Shown one piece after another: positions 37,609 to 46,345 of a DNA stretch of 64,000 nt (within the stretch, counting starts at the first letter, position 1; each line of letters begins with the position of its first letter). This DNA is from Sphingomonas sp. 32-66-10 (lineage in GTDB: Bacteria > Pseudomonadota > Alphaproteobacteria > Sphingomonadales > Sphingomonadaceae). The stretch covers positions 1 through 64,000 of the forward strand of contig NCEF01000020.1 of NCBI GenBank assembly GCA_002280565.1, written 5' to 3'. The position numbers and the translations under genes were made by a program. Below the pieces are notes generated by a model. The model did not search any database, was not told the origin of the DNA, and saw only the letters and a list, made by a program, of their open reading frames with translations.

Positions 37609-38867
37609 TCGTTCCGACCCAGCGTGCGGTCGCGCTGACGCTGTTGGCGGCGCCGATGGCGCTGCTGCTCGGCGTCGTGCGTCCGGACGGCTGGCTGCTC
37701 GCGGTCGCCTGGGCAGCGGGCGTCGCGCTGCTGGTGCTGCTCGACGGGTTGATGGCCCCGCGTGTCCGCGCGGCCGATCTGCGGGTCGAGGGGGCGAGCG
37801 CCGTCGATGTCGGTGGAACGGTTGCGCTTGCCGGGGTAACGCCCGGCCTCGCTTACGCGGCGGACATTTCCTCTCCACTAGAAGCTCTCCCCTCCCCCAA
37901 GCGGAAGGGGAACACGCTCGACTTCACCGCGACCCGCCGGGGCACCGCACGCTTCTCGCGCATCTGGGCGCGCGCATCGGGTCCGCTCGGACTCGCCTAT
38001 CGCCAGCGCAGCGCCGCCACCGAAGACAGTATCCGCATCCTCCCCGACATGCGCCCCGTCCGCGAACAGGGGATGCGCCAGTTCCTGCGCAGCCGCCAGT
38101 TCGGCACCCGCATCCGCCCCGAAAGCGGCGACGGCACCGAATTCCAGTCGCTCACCGATTTCCAGCCCGGCATGGAGCGCCGCGCGATCGACTGGAAGGC
38201 CACCGCCCGCCACCTCTCGCTGCTCGCCCGCGAATATCGCACCGAACGCGACAACAGCGTCGTCTTCGCCGTCGATTGCGGCCGCACGATGAGCGAACCC
38301 GTCGCCGGCGTCCCTCGCATTGACCGCGCAGTTTCCGCCGCCCTGCTCGCCGCCTTCGTCGCGCTCAAATCGGGCGATACCGTGCGCCTGTTCGGCTTTG
38401 CCGGTCGCCCAACTGCGGATTCGGGCAGCATCACCGGCGCGCGCGGCTTCGCGACGCTCCACCGCACCGCCGCCGAACTCGATTACGGCGCGCAGGAGAG
38501 CAACTTCACCCTGTCGCTCGTCGCGCTCGACCAGCGGCTCCAGCGCCGCAGCCTGATCATCCTGTTCAGCGAATTCACCGATCCGACCAGCGCCGAACTG
38601 ATGCTCACCGCCGCCGCGCGGATGCGCAAGCGCCACCGCCTGCTCTTCGTCCTGTTCCGCGATATCGAGCTGGAGGCGTTTCTTGAGGCGCGTCCGGAAA
38701 CCGCGGACGACGTGATCCGCGCCAATGTCGCTCACGCCCTGCTGCGCGAGCGGCGGATCGTGATCGAACGGTTGAAGCGGCTCGGCATCGACGTGCTCGA
38801 AGCCGGTCCCGACGACCTCGCCCTCGCGCTCGCCGAGCGCTATGTCCGGGACCGCGAACGGCCATGA
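37605..38867 (+). CDS. DUF58/VWA-like protein
   Basis: A 420-residue protein starting at TTG 37605, overlapping moxR as TTGA. Two N-terminal helices ([14 protein letters not shown] and [19 protein letters not shown]) anchor it. The DUF58 signature [26 protein letters not shown] (cited as two parts, [17 protein letters not shown] and IDWKATAR) precedes a VWA-like domain with [14 protein letters not shown] low-complexity stretch, [16 protein letters not shown], is encoded by pyrimidine/purine-rich sequence that looks like an intergenic repeat carried in frame. The MoxR ATPase upstream is the usual partner. Confidence 0.92.
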   Translation: MIVPTQRAVALTLLAAPMALLLGVVRPDGWLLAVAWAAGVALLVLLDGLMAPRVRAADLRVEGASAVDVGGTVALAGVTPGLAYAADISSPLEALPSPKRKGNTLDFTATRRGTARFSRIWARASGPLGLAYRQRSAATEDSIRILPDMRPVREQGMRQFLRSRQFGTRIRPESGDGTEFQSLTDFQPGMERRAIDWKATARHLSLLAREYRTERDNSVVFAVDCGRTMSEPVAGVPRIDRAVSAALLAAFVALKSGDTVRLFGFAGRPTADSGSITGARGFATLHRTAAELDYGAQESNFTLSLVALDQRLQRRSLIILFSEFTDPTSAELMLTAAARMRKRHRLLFVLFRDIELEAFLEARPETADDVIRANVAHALLRERRIVIERLKRLGIDVLEAGPDDLALALAERYVRDRERP

Positions 38868-39838
38868 GCAATACCGTCTTTGGCGTCAGCCAGTTCCGTG
38901 CCGAACGCGAAGCCGATTGGCAGCGGCTCGAAGCGATGCTCGACCTGATCGAGAAGAAATCGCCGCGCCGCCTGTCGAGCGAGGATCTGTTCGAACTCCC
39001 CCGCCTCTATCGCTCGACCCTGTCGGCGCTGTCCGACGGGTCGATGATCGCCTATCTGGAGAGCCTGTCGACCCGCGCCTATTTCATCCTCTATGGCTGC
39101 CGCGACTCCTTCTGGAAACAGCTCGGCGGATTTTTCGCACAGGGCTGGCCCGCCGCAGTGCGTGGGATGGTCCCCGAAATCCTGATTATCGCGGCATTGT
39201 TCATCGGCAGCGGCCTTGCCGGCTATTTCCTCGTGCTGGCCGATCCAGGCTGGTTTGGCGCGATCGTGCCCGGCGAGCTCGCCAGCGGCCGCAACATGCA
39301 GGCGAGTGTCGAAACCCTGCGCGAATCGATCTATGGCGCGCCCGATCATGACGGCCTCGAAATCTTCGCGACCTTTCTGTTCACGCATAACAGCCAGGTA
39401 TCGATCATGGCCTTCGCGCTGGGCTTTGCCTTCGGCATCCCCACGTTGTTCCTGATCGCGAGCAACGGGGTGCTGCTCGGCGCCTTTTATGCCGCCTTTG
39501 TCTCCAAGGGGCTGGGGGTGGGCTTCACCGGCTGGCTGATGATCCATGGTTCGACCGAATTGAGCGCAATCATCCTCGCCGGGGCGGCGGGGCTGCACAT
39601 CGGCCGCGCGGTCGCATTTCCCGGCGAACGCAGCCGCCTCGCCGCGGCGGGTGAAGCGGGACGCCGGGGCGCGCTGGTGATGATCGGGGTCGTCATCATG
39701 CTGCTGGTCGCCGGCCTGCTCGAAGGCTTTGCGCGCCAGCTGATCACCGCCGATGCAGCCCGCTTTGCCATCGCCGCGACGATGTTCGCGATCTGGGTGG
39801 TCTATTTCGCGTTGGTCGGACGCCGTCGCCATGGCTGA
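38864..39838 (+). CDS. Stage II sporulation protein M-like (SpoIIM) membrane protein
   Basis: A 324-residue polytopic protein of the SpoIIM family, which in non-sporulating bacteria accompanies MoxR/DUF58 genes. Five or so helices are visible, including IPEILIIAALFIGSGLAGYF-like, VSIMAFALGFAFGIPTLFLI and ALVMIGVVIMLLVAGLLEG. The conserved segment SNGVLLGAFYAAFVSKGLG and LMIHGSTELSAIILAGAAGL match the family. ATGA overlap with the DUF58 gene; its 3' end overlaps the RDD reading by 8 bp. Confidence 0.92.
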   Translation: MSNTVFGVSQFRAEREADWQRLEAMLDLIEKKSPRRLSSEDLFELPRLYRSTLSALSDGSMIAYLESLSTRAYFILYGCRDSFWKQLGGFFAQGWPAAVRGMVPEILIIAALFIGSGLAGYFLVLADPGWFGAIVPGELASGRNMQASVETLRESIYGAPDHDGLEIFATFLFTHNSQVSIMAFALGFAFGIPTLFLIASNGVLLGAFYAAFVSKGLGVGFTGWLMIHGSTELSAIILAGAAGLHIGRAVAFPGERSRLAAAGEAGRRGALVMIGVVIMLLVAGLLEGFARQLITADAARFAIAATMFAIWVVYFALVGRRRHG

Positions 39839-40656
39839 GCGCAAGGATCGCCTGGTGCGTGAGCTGGTGACGCCCGAGGGCGCGGTGCTGCATCTGCGCC
39901 TCGCCAGTGCCGGGTCGCGCGCGGCGGCATTCACCATCGATGCAGCGATCATGCTGGGAAGCCTGATCGCGGTGACGATCGCGGCGTTCGGCCTGCTGAG
40001 CAACAAGGCGTCGCAGCAATTTCTACTTCACCTTGTTCGAAAGCGGCGGGCGCGCCGCGACGCTCGGCAAGCGCGCACTCAAGCTGCGGGTCGTCGCACG
40101 CGACGGCGGGCGGCTGACCGGTGGCGCAATTCTCGCCCGCAACCTGACGCGTGAGATCGAGGTGTTCCTGCCGCTGCTCTTCCTGCTCTCGGCGCGGGCA
40201 GAAGGGTTCAGCAACCGCTGGCTCACCCTGTTCGGCTTTGGCTGGACCGCGATCTTCATGCTGTTTCCGCTGTTCAACCGCGACCGGTTGCGCGCGGGCG
40301 ATCTGATTGCAGGCACCTGGGTGGTCGAGAATGAACGGCCCAAGATCGCCCCCGACCTGCTCGCCGATGCCGAGCCCGAGCGGATCGAGCGTTACGCCTT
40401 TACCGCTGAAGAGCTTGAGACCTATGGCCAGATGGAGGTGCAGCGGCTCGCCGACATCCTCCACCGCGATGAGGCGGATACGATCGTCACCGTCGCCGGC
40501 GTGATCCGGCGCAAGCTCGGTCGCCCCGACCATGGCACCCATGTCGGCGAGGATCGTGCCTTCCTTGATGCCTATTATGCCGCCGCGCGCCGCCACCTCG
40601 AACGCCGTCTGTTGTTCGGCAAGCGAAAGCGCGACAAGTTCGATTCGGAGGGTTAA
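39831..40656 (+). pseudogene. RDD-family membrane protein with a +1 frame break
   Basis: The first frame, from ATG 39831, encodes the RDD-family start (VTPEGAVLHLRLASAGSRAA and FTIDAAIMLGSLIAVTIAAF). It runs through TTT at 40020-40022 and is then out of register. Skipping the single C at 40023 continues directly with YFTLFESGGRAATLGKRALK, a family hallmark, to the stop at 40656. The C-terminal frame includes LTREIEVFLPLLFLLSA and a soluble tail. By family comparison from memory, one membrane helix between the two parts also seems absent. So this is a decayed gene, an assembly error, or a recoded gene; the shift site matches those at 47798-48046. Confidence 0.75.
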
Positions 40657-40665
40657 AAGCACGCC

Positions 40666-41145
40666 ATGACCGAACCAAAGTCCGACATTCCCGGCGTAAT
40701 CGCCCCGCCGCCGCTGATCTTTCTCGGCTATCTGATCGCCGGAATCGCGCTGGAATATCTGGTTGTGAAGACTCAGGGGCTCGATATGCCGGGGTCGCTG
40801 CGCTGGACGGTGGTCACGTTGTTCGTGCTAGCGGGCGCGGGGCTGATCATCGCCGCCATGATGCGTTTCCGTATCGCAGGCACCCCCGCCCCGCCATGGC
40901 AGCCAACCACCGCCTTCGTCGCCCAGGGCGTGTATCGCTGGACCCGCAACCCGATGTATCTCGGCATGACGCTGATCTATATCGGTCTCACCGTCGCCGC
41001 GAATGCGCCGGTCGCCATATGGCTGTTCGTCCCGCTGATCCTGACCATGCACTATGGCGTGATCGTGCGCGAGGAACGCTATATGGCGGACAAGTTCGGC
41101 GCCGCTTACGTCAACTATGCGCACAGCGTCCCGCGCTGGTTATAG
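40666..41145 (+). CDS. Isoprenylcysteine carboxylmethyltransferase-like membrane protein
   Basis: A 159-residue integral membrane protein of the ICMT/PEMT superfamily, with four helices (PLIFLGYLIAGIALEYLVV, VVTLFVLAGAGLIIAAMM, and two later). The SAM-binding core is in QGVYRWTRNPMYLGMTLIY, with the trailing REERYMADKFGAAYVNYAHS motif. Bacterial members are mostly uncharacterised and may methylate lipids or small molecules. It starts 9 bases after the RDD reading frame and may be part of the same transcript. Confidence 0.88.
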   Translation: MTEPKSDIPGVIAPPPLIFLGYLIAGIALEYLVVKTQGLDMPGSLRWTVVTLFVLAGAGLIIAAMMRFRIAGTPAPPWQPTTAFVAQGVYRWTRNPMYLGMTLIYIGLTVAANAPVAIWLFVPLILTMHYGVIVREERYMADKFGAAYVNYAHSVPRWL

Positions 41146-41155
41146 CCGGCGACCT

Positions 41156-41566
41156 CTAACCCTCACGCTTCCCGAAGAAATGCTCGACGATATGCTCGGC
41201 GATCCGCGCCGGGCGCAGCGTCGTTGCGTCCACGCAGCACCAGCGTGACTTGACCTCGGCCAGCACCACATCGCCACGGCGGATAATCGTCTCGTAGAAC
41301 GCGCTGACGCCCTGCACCTTTTCCAGCAGCACCGTCGCGACGACCTCGTCATCAAGGAAGGCGGGCTTGCGGTAGGTGATCTCGTGCTTGAGCGCGACCC
41401 ACAGATGTTTCGCGACCTCTTCCGCCGGGGCCAGCTTCTGCCAATGCGTCAGCACCGCCTCCTGCACCCATTTGAGATAGCTGGCGTTATTGACGTGCCC
41501 CATGAAGTCGATGTCCGCAGGATCGACGGGGATGGGCACATCGAACGGAATGGCTGCGCGATTCAT
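41156..41566 (-). CDS. Acyl-CoA thioesterase, 4HBT hotdog fold
   Basis: A 136-residue single-domain hotdog protein. The motif DIDFMGHVNNASYLKWVQEA contains the catalytic-type Asp and the HVNNA signature of the 4-hydroxybenzoyl-CoA thioesterase family (YbgC/FadM-like). VALKHEITYRKPAFLDDEV and the FYETIIRRGD strand fit the fold. It likely hydrolyses medium or long acyl-CoA in the cytoplasm. It is convergent with the ICMT-like gene and divergent from the zinc-type dehydrogenase. Confidence 0.9.
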   Translation of the reverse strand: MNRAAIPFDVPIPVDPADIDFMGHVNNASYLKWVQEAVLTHWQKLAPAEEVAKHLWVALKHEITYRKPAFLDDEVVATVLLEKVQGVSAFYETIIRRGDVVLAEVKSRWCCVDATTLRPARIAEHIVEHFFGKREG

Positions 41567-41695
41567 GAACTGACCTTAACGTAAACTGGAAGCGGATGCG
41601 AGGACTATCCCCTTCGCCAACGCAGATACTGCCCCCATTGATCCCGGTTTCGAATTCACGGTATGGCCGTGGCCAACAATATAAAGGAGGATGCC

Positions 41696-42823
41696 ATGAC
41701 CCACCCGATCCCCGCACAGGGAAAGCAGATGTTCTCGACCGTCACCGACGACGGCGGCCTCGAACTCACCCTGCGCGACATGCCGGTGCCGCAGCCGACC
41801 GGGGACGAGGTGCTGATCCGCGTCGAAGCGACGCCGATCAACCCCTCCGACCTCGCAGTGATGCTCAGCGTCGCCGATTCCAACGCCTTCACCGCGCTCG
41901 GCTATGGCGCGCGGGCAGAGATCCCCGAGGGGCTCCGCCGCCATGTCGCGGTCCGCGCGGGCAAGCCGCTGCCGATCGGGAATGAAGGCGCCGGTACGGT
42001 CATCGCCGCCGGTGACGATCCTGCCGCACAGGCGCTGATCGGCAAGACCGTCGCCGCGGCGGGTGGCGGCTTCTACACCCAATATCGCCTGCTCCGCGCG
42101 CGCGACTGCCTCGTCCTCCCCGACGGCATCGCCGCCGAGGAAGCCGCCTCGTCCTTCGTCAACCCGATGACCGCGCTCGGCATGGTCGGGACGATGCGGC
42201 GTGAGGGCTATAAGGGCCTGGTCCACACAGCTGCCGCGTCGAACCTTGGCCAGATGCTGGTCAAGCTGACCCTCTCGGAAGGCGTTCCGCTGGTGAACAT
42301 CGTGCGCAGCCAGACCCAGGCGCTGCTGCTGCGTGATCTCGGCGCGACCCATGTCGTCGACAGCAGCGCGCCCGACTTCATGGCCCAGTTGACCGAGGCG
42401 ATCGCCGAGACCCAGGCCTTCCTCGCCTTCGACGCGATCGGTGGCGGCAAGCTCGCTGGCCAGATCCTGACCGCGATGGAGGCCGCAGCCGTCCGCACCA
42501 ATCCGGCAAACGGCCCCTATGGCTCGTCGACGATGAAGCAGGTCTATATCTATGGCGGCCTCAGCACCGCGCCGACGGAGCTCAATCGCGGGTTCGGTAT
42601 GATCTGGGGAGTCGGCGGCTGGCTGCTCACCCCGTACCTCATGAAGGCGGGGATGGAGGAAGTGGCGCGGATGCGCGCCAAGGTCGCGGCCGAAATCCGC
42701 ACCACCTTCGCCAGCAGCTACAGCAACCGCATCAGCCTTGAGGACGCGGTCCAGCCCAGCTGCATCGCCGCCTACAACCGGCGCGCGACGGGGGAAAAGT
42801 ATCTGATCCTCCCGCAACTTTGA
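41696..42823 (+). CDS. Zinc-binding-dehydrogenase-family (MDR) oxidoreductase
   Basis: A 375-residue medium-chain dehydrogenase/reductase. It has the GroES-like N-terminal part (VLIRVEATPINPSDLAVML and PIGNEGAGTVIAAGDD) and a Rossmann domain (GLVHTAAASNLGQMLVKL, NIVRSQTQALLLRDLGATHV). The catalytic zinc cysteines of alcohol dehydrogenases are absent, so it belongs with the zinc-independent quinone-oxidoreductase-like members; the substrate is unknown. ATG 41696 follows a strong AAAGGAGG at 41683-41690. A hairpin terminator lies downstream. Confidence 0.88.
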   Translation: MTHPIPAQGKQMFSTVTDDGGLELTLRDMPVPQPTGDEVLIRVEATPINPSDLAVMLSVADSNAFTALGYGARAEIPEGLRRHVAVRAGKPLPIGNEGAGTVIAAGDDPAAQALIGKTVAAAGGGFYTQYRLLRARDCLVLPDGIAAEEAASSFVNPMTALGMVGTMRREGYKGLVHTAAASNLGQMLVKLTLSEGVPLVNIVRSQTQALLLRDLGATHVVDSSAPDFMAQLTEAIAETQAFLAFDAIGGGKLAGQILTAMEAAAVRTNPANGPYGSSTMKQVYIYGGLSTAPTELNRGFGMIWGVGGWLLTPYLMKAGMEEVARMRAKVAAEIRTTFASSYSNRISLEDAVQPSCIAAYNRRATGEKYLILPQL

Positions 42824-42871
42824 TCGCGCTCCGGGAAACCATGCGTTCCCATTTCGTGATTTGAACAAGTC

Positions 42872-42901
42872 GGGGGCGTCGCGCATTGTCGTGGCGCCCC
42901 C
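42872..42901 (+). terminator. Hairpin after the MDR dehydrogenase
   Basis: GGGGGCG (42872-42878) pairs with CGCCCCC (42895-42901) across a 16-nt loop, 48 bases after the stop. There is no T-run, so termination strength is uncertain. Confidence 0.5.
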
Positions 42902-42924
42902 GTAACGCAATCCGGAGAACCACT

Positions 42925-43557
42925 ATGCGCATCGTCCTCGCCACCCTGCTCGCCGCGACCGCCATCGCCACCCCCCTTGTCGCCCAGCAGATGCCGGGGT
43001 CGAAGGACAAGGCCGCAATCACCGGCGGCAGCTACACCGTCGACGCCAACCACACGCTGGTGAAGTGGGAGGTCAACCATTTCGGCTTCTCGCCGCTGTG
43101 GGGCCTGTTCGGCCAGGTCACCGGCACGATGCAGCTCGACCCCAAGAACCCCGCCGCGTCCAAGGTCGATGTGACCATCCCCGTGTCGAAGATGGTGACT
43201 GGCGTCCCCGGCTTCACCGCGCACCTGCTGCGCGACGGTAAGGACGGCGGCAAGCCCGACTTCTTCGGCTCGGCACCCGCTGATGCCAAGTTCGTGTCGA
43301 CCAACGTCACCGTGGACGCGAGCGGCGAGGCCGCGCAGGTCGCGGGCAACCTCACCCTCAACGGCATCACCAAGCCGGTGACGCTCGACGTCGATTTCTA
43401 CGGCGCGGGCAAGGCACCGGCCCAGATGGGCGGCAAGGAAAATGTCGGGTTCGAGGCTGAGGCGACGATCAAGCGCAGCGACTTCGGCCTTGGCTATGCC
43501 GTGCCGCTGGTCAGCGACGAGGTCGAACTGACCATCGCCGCCGCGTTCCAGAAGTAA
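42925..43557 (+). CDS. YceI-family periplasmic lipocalin-like protein
   Basis: A 210-residue exported protein with a signal peptide (MRIVLATLLAATAIATPLVAQ). The YceI domain begins SYTVDANHTLVKWEVNHFGF and contains LDPKNPAASKVDVTIPVSKM, FVSTNVTVDASG and the typical C-terminal IKRSDFGLGYAVPLVSDEVE. Characterised YceI relatives bind amphiphilic or isoprenoid ligands in a beta-barrel. ATG 42925 follows GGAGA. It is probably monocistronic. Confidence 0.92.
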   Translation: MRIVLATLLAATAIATPLVAQQMPGSKDKAAITGGSYTVDANHTLVKWEVNHFGFSPLWGLFGQVTGTMQLDPKNPAASKVDVTIPVSKMVTGVPGFTAHLLRDGKDGGKPDFFGSAPADAKFVSTNVTVDASGEAAQVAGNLTLNGITKPVTLDVDFYGAGKAPAQMGGKENVGFEAEATIKRSDFGLGYAVPLVSDEVELTIAAAFQK

Positions 43558-43580
43558 GGCTTCCGGCCAGAAGTAAAGGT

Positions 43581-43976
43581 TCAGGCCGCGCGCCGGATCT
43601 TCGCAAAGCCTTCAAAGGTGGCGCGAACATTCGGCGACGCGGCCTCCAGCCGCTCGGCGATCTGCACCATCAGAGCGTCTGTGTCGCCGCCCGGCATGCG
43701 ATGCGCCATCGCCCATTCGCCGAACTCGCGCGCTTCGATCTCACGCCGCGACAGCGTCACAACGGCGCGGTGGCGCGGATCAGCGCCGATCCGTCCGAAT
43801 GCACGCTCGACCGCCTCGGCCGGCCCTTCCAGTACCTGCAGGAACCGCCGCCCATCGGCGTAGAGAAATCCGGTGACCCCATCGCGTGCGTTATTCCGGC
43901 GCGACAGCGTCAGGATCTGAGCAACGTCGATCGGGGCACAATGGGCGGCGCTACTAATGTACATGATTTGTAGCAT
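43581..43976 (-). CDS. BLUF-domain blue-light photoreceptor
   Basis: A 131-residue protein that is a single BLUF domain plus a short C-terminal helix region. Predicted flavin-site residues are in place: Tyr6 (LQIMYISSA), Asn29 (SRRNNARDG), Gln47 (RFLQVLEG), and Trp88/Met90 (GEWAMAH), with spacings matching PixD/AppA. No effector domain follows, so it should act through a partner protein. ATG 43976 is chosen because AGGATAAAA lies just upstream; nine more codons are open. It is divergent from the leuA leader region. Confidence 0.93.
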   Translation of the reverse strand: MLQIMYISSAAHCAPIDVAQILTLSRRNNARDGVTGFLYADGRRFLQVLEGPAEAVERAFGRIGADPRHRAVVTLSRREIEAREFGEWAMAHRMPGGDTDALMVQIAERLEAASPNVRATFEGFAKIRRAA

Positions 43977-44108
43977 TTTTATCCTGCTCAGCCCCCGACT
44001 CACCCTATGCCGTTCAAATCTTTATAGAATGATATCGCCCCGCGCGGGCCTAGCCGCAGGATTACGCTCTGGACATTTGTTGCGCGTCCGCGCTAAGCGC
44101 CACACATA

Positions 44109-44156
44109 ATGTTGCACGACCGCGGCCTCACCCTGCTTCGACTTACCTGCCCTTAG
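44109..44156 (+). CDS. Putative leuA leader peptide (15 aa, Leu-rich)
   Basis: The ORF reads [15 protein letters not shown] and stops at TAG 44154-44156. Five of 15 residues are leucine, with a cluster in the middle. The stop codon lies inside the first arm of an inverted repeat (44148-44157). A short Leu-rich ORF ending in a hairpin just upstream of leuA is the layout of leucine attenuation. No good ribosome site is visible and no downstream T-run was found. Confidence 0.5.
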   Translation: MLHDRGLTLLRLTCP

Positions 44157-44202
44157 GGCGTGGATTCGCGCGGGCACGGCCTGCGCACACGGCCTAAGGG
44201 CA
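44148..44202 (+). promoter_or_regulatory. Inverted repeat, possible attenuator remnant upstream of leuA
   Basis: TGCCCTTAGG (44148-44157) and CCTAAGGGCA (44193-44202) are perfect complements separated by 35 nt. The first arm also folds locally (GCCC TTA GGGC), allowing alternative structures as expected for an attenuator. A T-run is missing, possibly because the 3' half has been lost together with the leuA start. Confidence 0.5.
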
Positions 44203-44235
44203 GAGCAAACCCTCCCCCGACCGTCCGTTCGCCAA

Positions 44236-45837
44236 TGGCCGAGCCGCACGATCACCAAAGCGCCGCGCTGGCTCTCCACCGATCTGCGCGACGGCAATCA
44301 GGCGCTGATCGACCCGATGGATGCGGAAAAGAAGACCCGCTTCTTCGACCTCATCTGCCGCGTCGGGATCAAGGAGATTGAGGTCGGCTTCCCCAGCGCG
44401 GGCGCAACCGAGTTCGACTTCATCTCCGGCCTCGTCCGCGACGGCCGCATCCCCGACGACGTGACGATCCAGGTGCTGACCCAGGCGCGCCGCGACCTCA
44501 TCGAAACCAGCTTCGAAAGCCTGCGCGGCGCGAAACAGGCAATCGTCCATGTCTATAACGCGGTCAGCCCCGCATGGCGGCGGATTGTGTTCGGCATGGA
44601 CCGCGATCAGGTCAAGGCGATCGCCACCGACGCCGCGCGGATGCTGCGCGATGGCGCCGCCGCCCAGCCTGACACCGACTGGCATTTCCAATATTCGCCC
44701 GAAACCTTCTCCACCGCCGAACTCGATTTCTCCGTCGAGGTGTGCGCGGCGGTGATGGACGTGCTGCGCCCCACCCCCGAACGCCCGCTGATCCTCAACC
44801 TGCCTGCAACGGTCGAGGCGGCAACGGCCAATATCTATGCCGACCAGATCGAATATTTCTGTCGCCACATTCCCAATCGCGACAGCGTCGTGATCTCGCT
44901 GCACACCCATAACGACCGCGGCACCGGCGTCGCGGCGGCGGAGCTCGGCCTGATGGCCGGCGCCGACCGGGTCGAGGGCTGCCTGCTCGGCAATGGCGAG
45001 CGCACCGGCAATTGCGACCTCGTGACCGTGGCGATGAACCTGTACACGCAGGGCGTCGATCCGAAGCTCGCCTTCGACGATATCGACGAAGTGGTGAAAA
45101 CGGTCGAATATTGCACCAACATCCCGGTGCATCCGCGCACGCCCTATGCCGGCGACCTGGTCTTCACCGCCTTTTCGGGCAGCCATCAGGACGCGATCAA
45201 AAAGGGCTTTGCCGCGCAGGACGCGCGCAACGACGATTTCTGGGAAGTCCCCTATCTCCCGATCGACCCCGCCGATCTCGGCCGCAGCTATGAAGCGGTG
45301 ATCCGCGTCAATTCGCAGTCGGGCAAGGGCGGCGTCGCCTGGGTGCTCGAGCAGGACAAGGGGCTGAAACTCCCCAAGCGGCTCCAGGCCGATTTCAGCC
45401 GCCACGTCCAGCGCATGGCCGACGAAACCAGCCGCGAACTCAACGCACAGGACATCTGGGCGACCTTCCAGAGCGCCTATCGCCTGACCGAGCCACAACG
45501 CTTCACGCTAGGCGCCTATGACGAAACCCGTGCATCGAATGGCGAACGCATCTTCGCGGGCGCGATCGAGGTGGACGGCGTGTCCAAATCGGTCAGCGGG
45601 CGCGGCAACGGCCTGATCTCCAGCGTCGTCGCCGCGATCCGAGAGGGGTTCGGCGTCGATCTCGACATCGCCGACTATGCCGAACATGCGATTGGCCACG
45701 GCTCGACCGCACAGGCCGCCGCCTATGTCGAATGCCGCACCGCAGACGGCCAGACCGTCTGGGGCGTCGGCATCGACGAAGACGTCGCCACCGCCAGCGT
45801 CCGCGCCGTGCTCAGCGCAGCGGGGGCGGTGGGATAG
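44236..45837 (+). CDS. leuA: 2-isopropylmalate synthase LeuA, 5' end missing or start unresolved
   Basis: The first committed step of leucine synthesis: acetyl-CoA plus 2-oxoisovalerate to 2-isopropylmalate. Family-like sequence begins at 44236 ([20 protein letters not shown]), continues through the catalytic LRDGNQ at 44284-44301, [24 protein letters not shown] and GNGERTGN, and ends with a LeuA dimer/regulatory domain ([17 protein letters not shown]). The frame is open back to 44110 but contains no ATG, GTG or TTG before ATG 44317, which lies after the catalytic loop. The ~25 residues normally before WPSRT are not recognisable. ATG 44235 is in the wrong frame. Either the 5' end is deleted, a non-standard start is used, or the sequence has an error. 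Coordinates give the homologous part. Confidence 0.85.
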   Translation, partial: WPSRTITKAPRWLSTDLRDGNQALIDPMDAEKKTRFFDLICRVGIKEIEVGFPSAGATEFDFISGLVRDGRIPDDVTIQVLTQARRDLIETSFESLRGAKQAIVHVYNAVSPAWRRIVFGMDRDQVKAIATDAARMLRDGAAAQPDTDWHFQYSPETFSTAELDFSVEVCAAVMDVLRPTPERPLILNLPATVEAATANIYADQIEYFCRHIPNRDSVVISLHTHNDRGTGVAAAELGLMAGADRVEGCLLGNGERTGNCDLVTVAMNLYTQGVDPKLAFDDIDEVVKTVEYCTNIPVHPRTPYAGDLVFTAFSGSHQDAIKKGFAAQDARNDDFWEVPYLPIDPADLGRSYEAVIRVNSQSGKGGVAWVLEQDKGLKLPKRLQADFSRHVQRMADETSRELNAQDIWATFQSAYRLTEPQRFTLGAYDETRASNGERIFAGAIEVDGVSKSVSGRGNGLISSVVAAIREGFGVDLDIADYAEHAIGHGSTAQAAAYVECRTADGQTVWGVGIDEDVATASVRAVLSAAGAVG

Positions 45838-45845
45838 AAAATGCG

Positions 45846-45978
45846 ATCCTTCCCCGCAAGGGGAAGGTGGCGCCGAAGGCGACGGAGGGGGAGGACGGCT
45901 CTGCGGCCCCGGCTCAATCCGATCCCCTTCCTCCCCCTCCGTCAGTTGCGCTGACACCTCCCCCTGGCGGGGGAGGAT
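45846..45978. repeat. Inverted pair of 50-nt double-hairpin repeats (REP/BIME-like)
   Basis: Arm 1 is 45846-45895 (+), arm 2 is 45929-45978 in reverse, 33 bp apart. Each unit starts ATCCT(C/T)CCCC with a hairpin partner GGGG(G/A)AGG, then a second small hairpin, and ends ACGGAGGGGGAGGA. Differences between arms preserve pairing: T6-A19 in one is C6-G19 in the other, and the inner stems (CGCC/GGCG versus GTCAG/CTGAC) differ but still fold. Related units flank the DUF559 gene at 54841-55373. Confidence 0.85.
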
Positions 45979-45985
45979 TAGGGAG

Positions 45986-46345
45986 CTACTCCATCGCCGC
46001 CCCGCGCAGTTTGCGGCAGTTGCTGCCCGCACATCCCGGCACGCTCTTGTAATCATTCATGTCGAACCACAGCACCATCGGCTTACCCTGCTGCTTGGCG
46101 GCAATGGCAAGTGCAATCAGGCTTTGCACCTTGGCCGGGCCCTCGCCGAGGTTCATCGCGAAATAGTAGATTGCCTGGGTATGGCCGATCGACGGGATCG
46201 GCGCGCATTTGATGTGCATCCGCGCGTCGATCACCGCCACGCTGTCGACCGCGCAAGTGCGCTGCGTATTCGCCTTTGCCTCTGGCACCGCGACAAACGC
46301 CGCGCCCGCAACAGCAAGTCCGCCGATCCATTTCAGTCCGCCCAT
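45986..46345 (-). CDS. Small exported protein of unknown function
   Basis: A 119-residue protein with a signal-like N-terminus (MGGLKWIGGLAVAGAAFVAV). The mature part has four cysteines (RTCAVDS, IKCAPIP, PGCAGSNC), suggesting two disulfides, and a helical central segment (KVQSLIALAIAAKQQGKPM) followed by LWFDMNDYKSVPG. I do not recognise the family. Longer starts up to 46378 are possible. It stands alone between the repeat and the argJ promoter region. Confidence 0.65.
   Translation of the reverse strand: MGGLKWIGGLAVAGAAFVAVPEAKANTQRTCAVDSVAVIDARMHIKCAPIPSIGHTQAIYYFAMNLGEGPAKVQSLIALAIAAKQQGKPMVLWFDMNDYKSVPGCAGSNCRKLRGAAME

Noticed and set aside
40000..40046. The first RDD frame as a complete short protein
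   Set aside because: After the TTT site the continuing frame is Arg-rich and lacks family similarity, while the other frame carries the RDD motif.
44235..44381. ATG 44235 as the leuA start
   Set aside because: It overlaps the conserved WPS codons but is in a different frame and stops after 48 codons.
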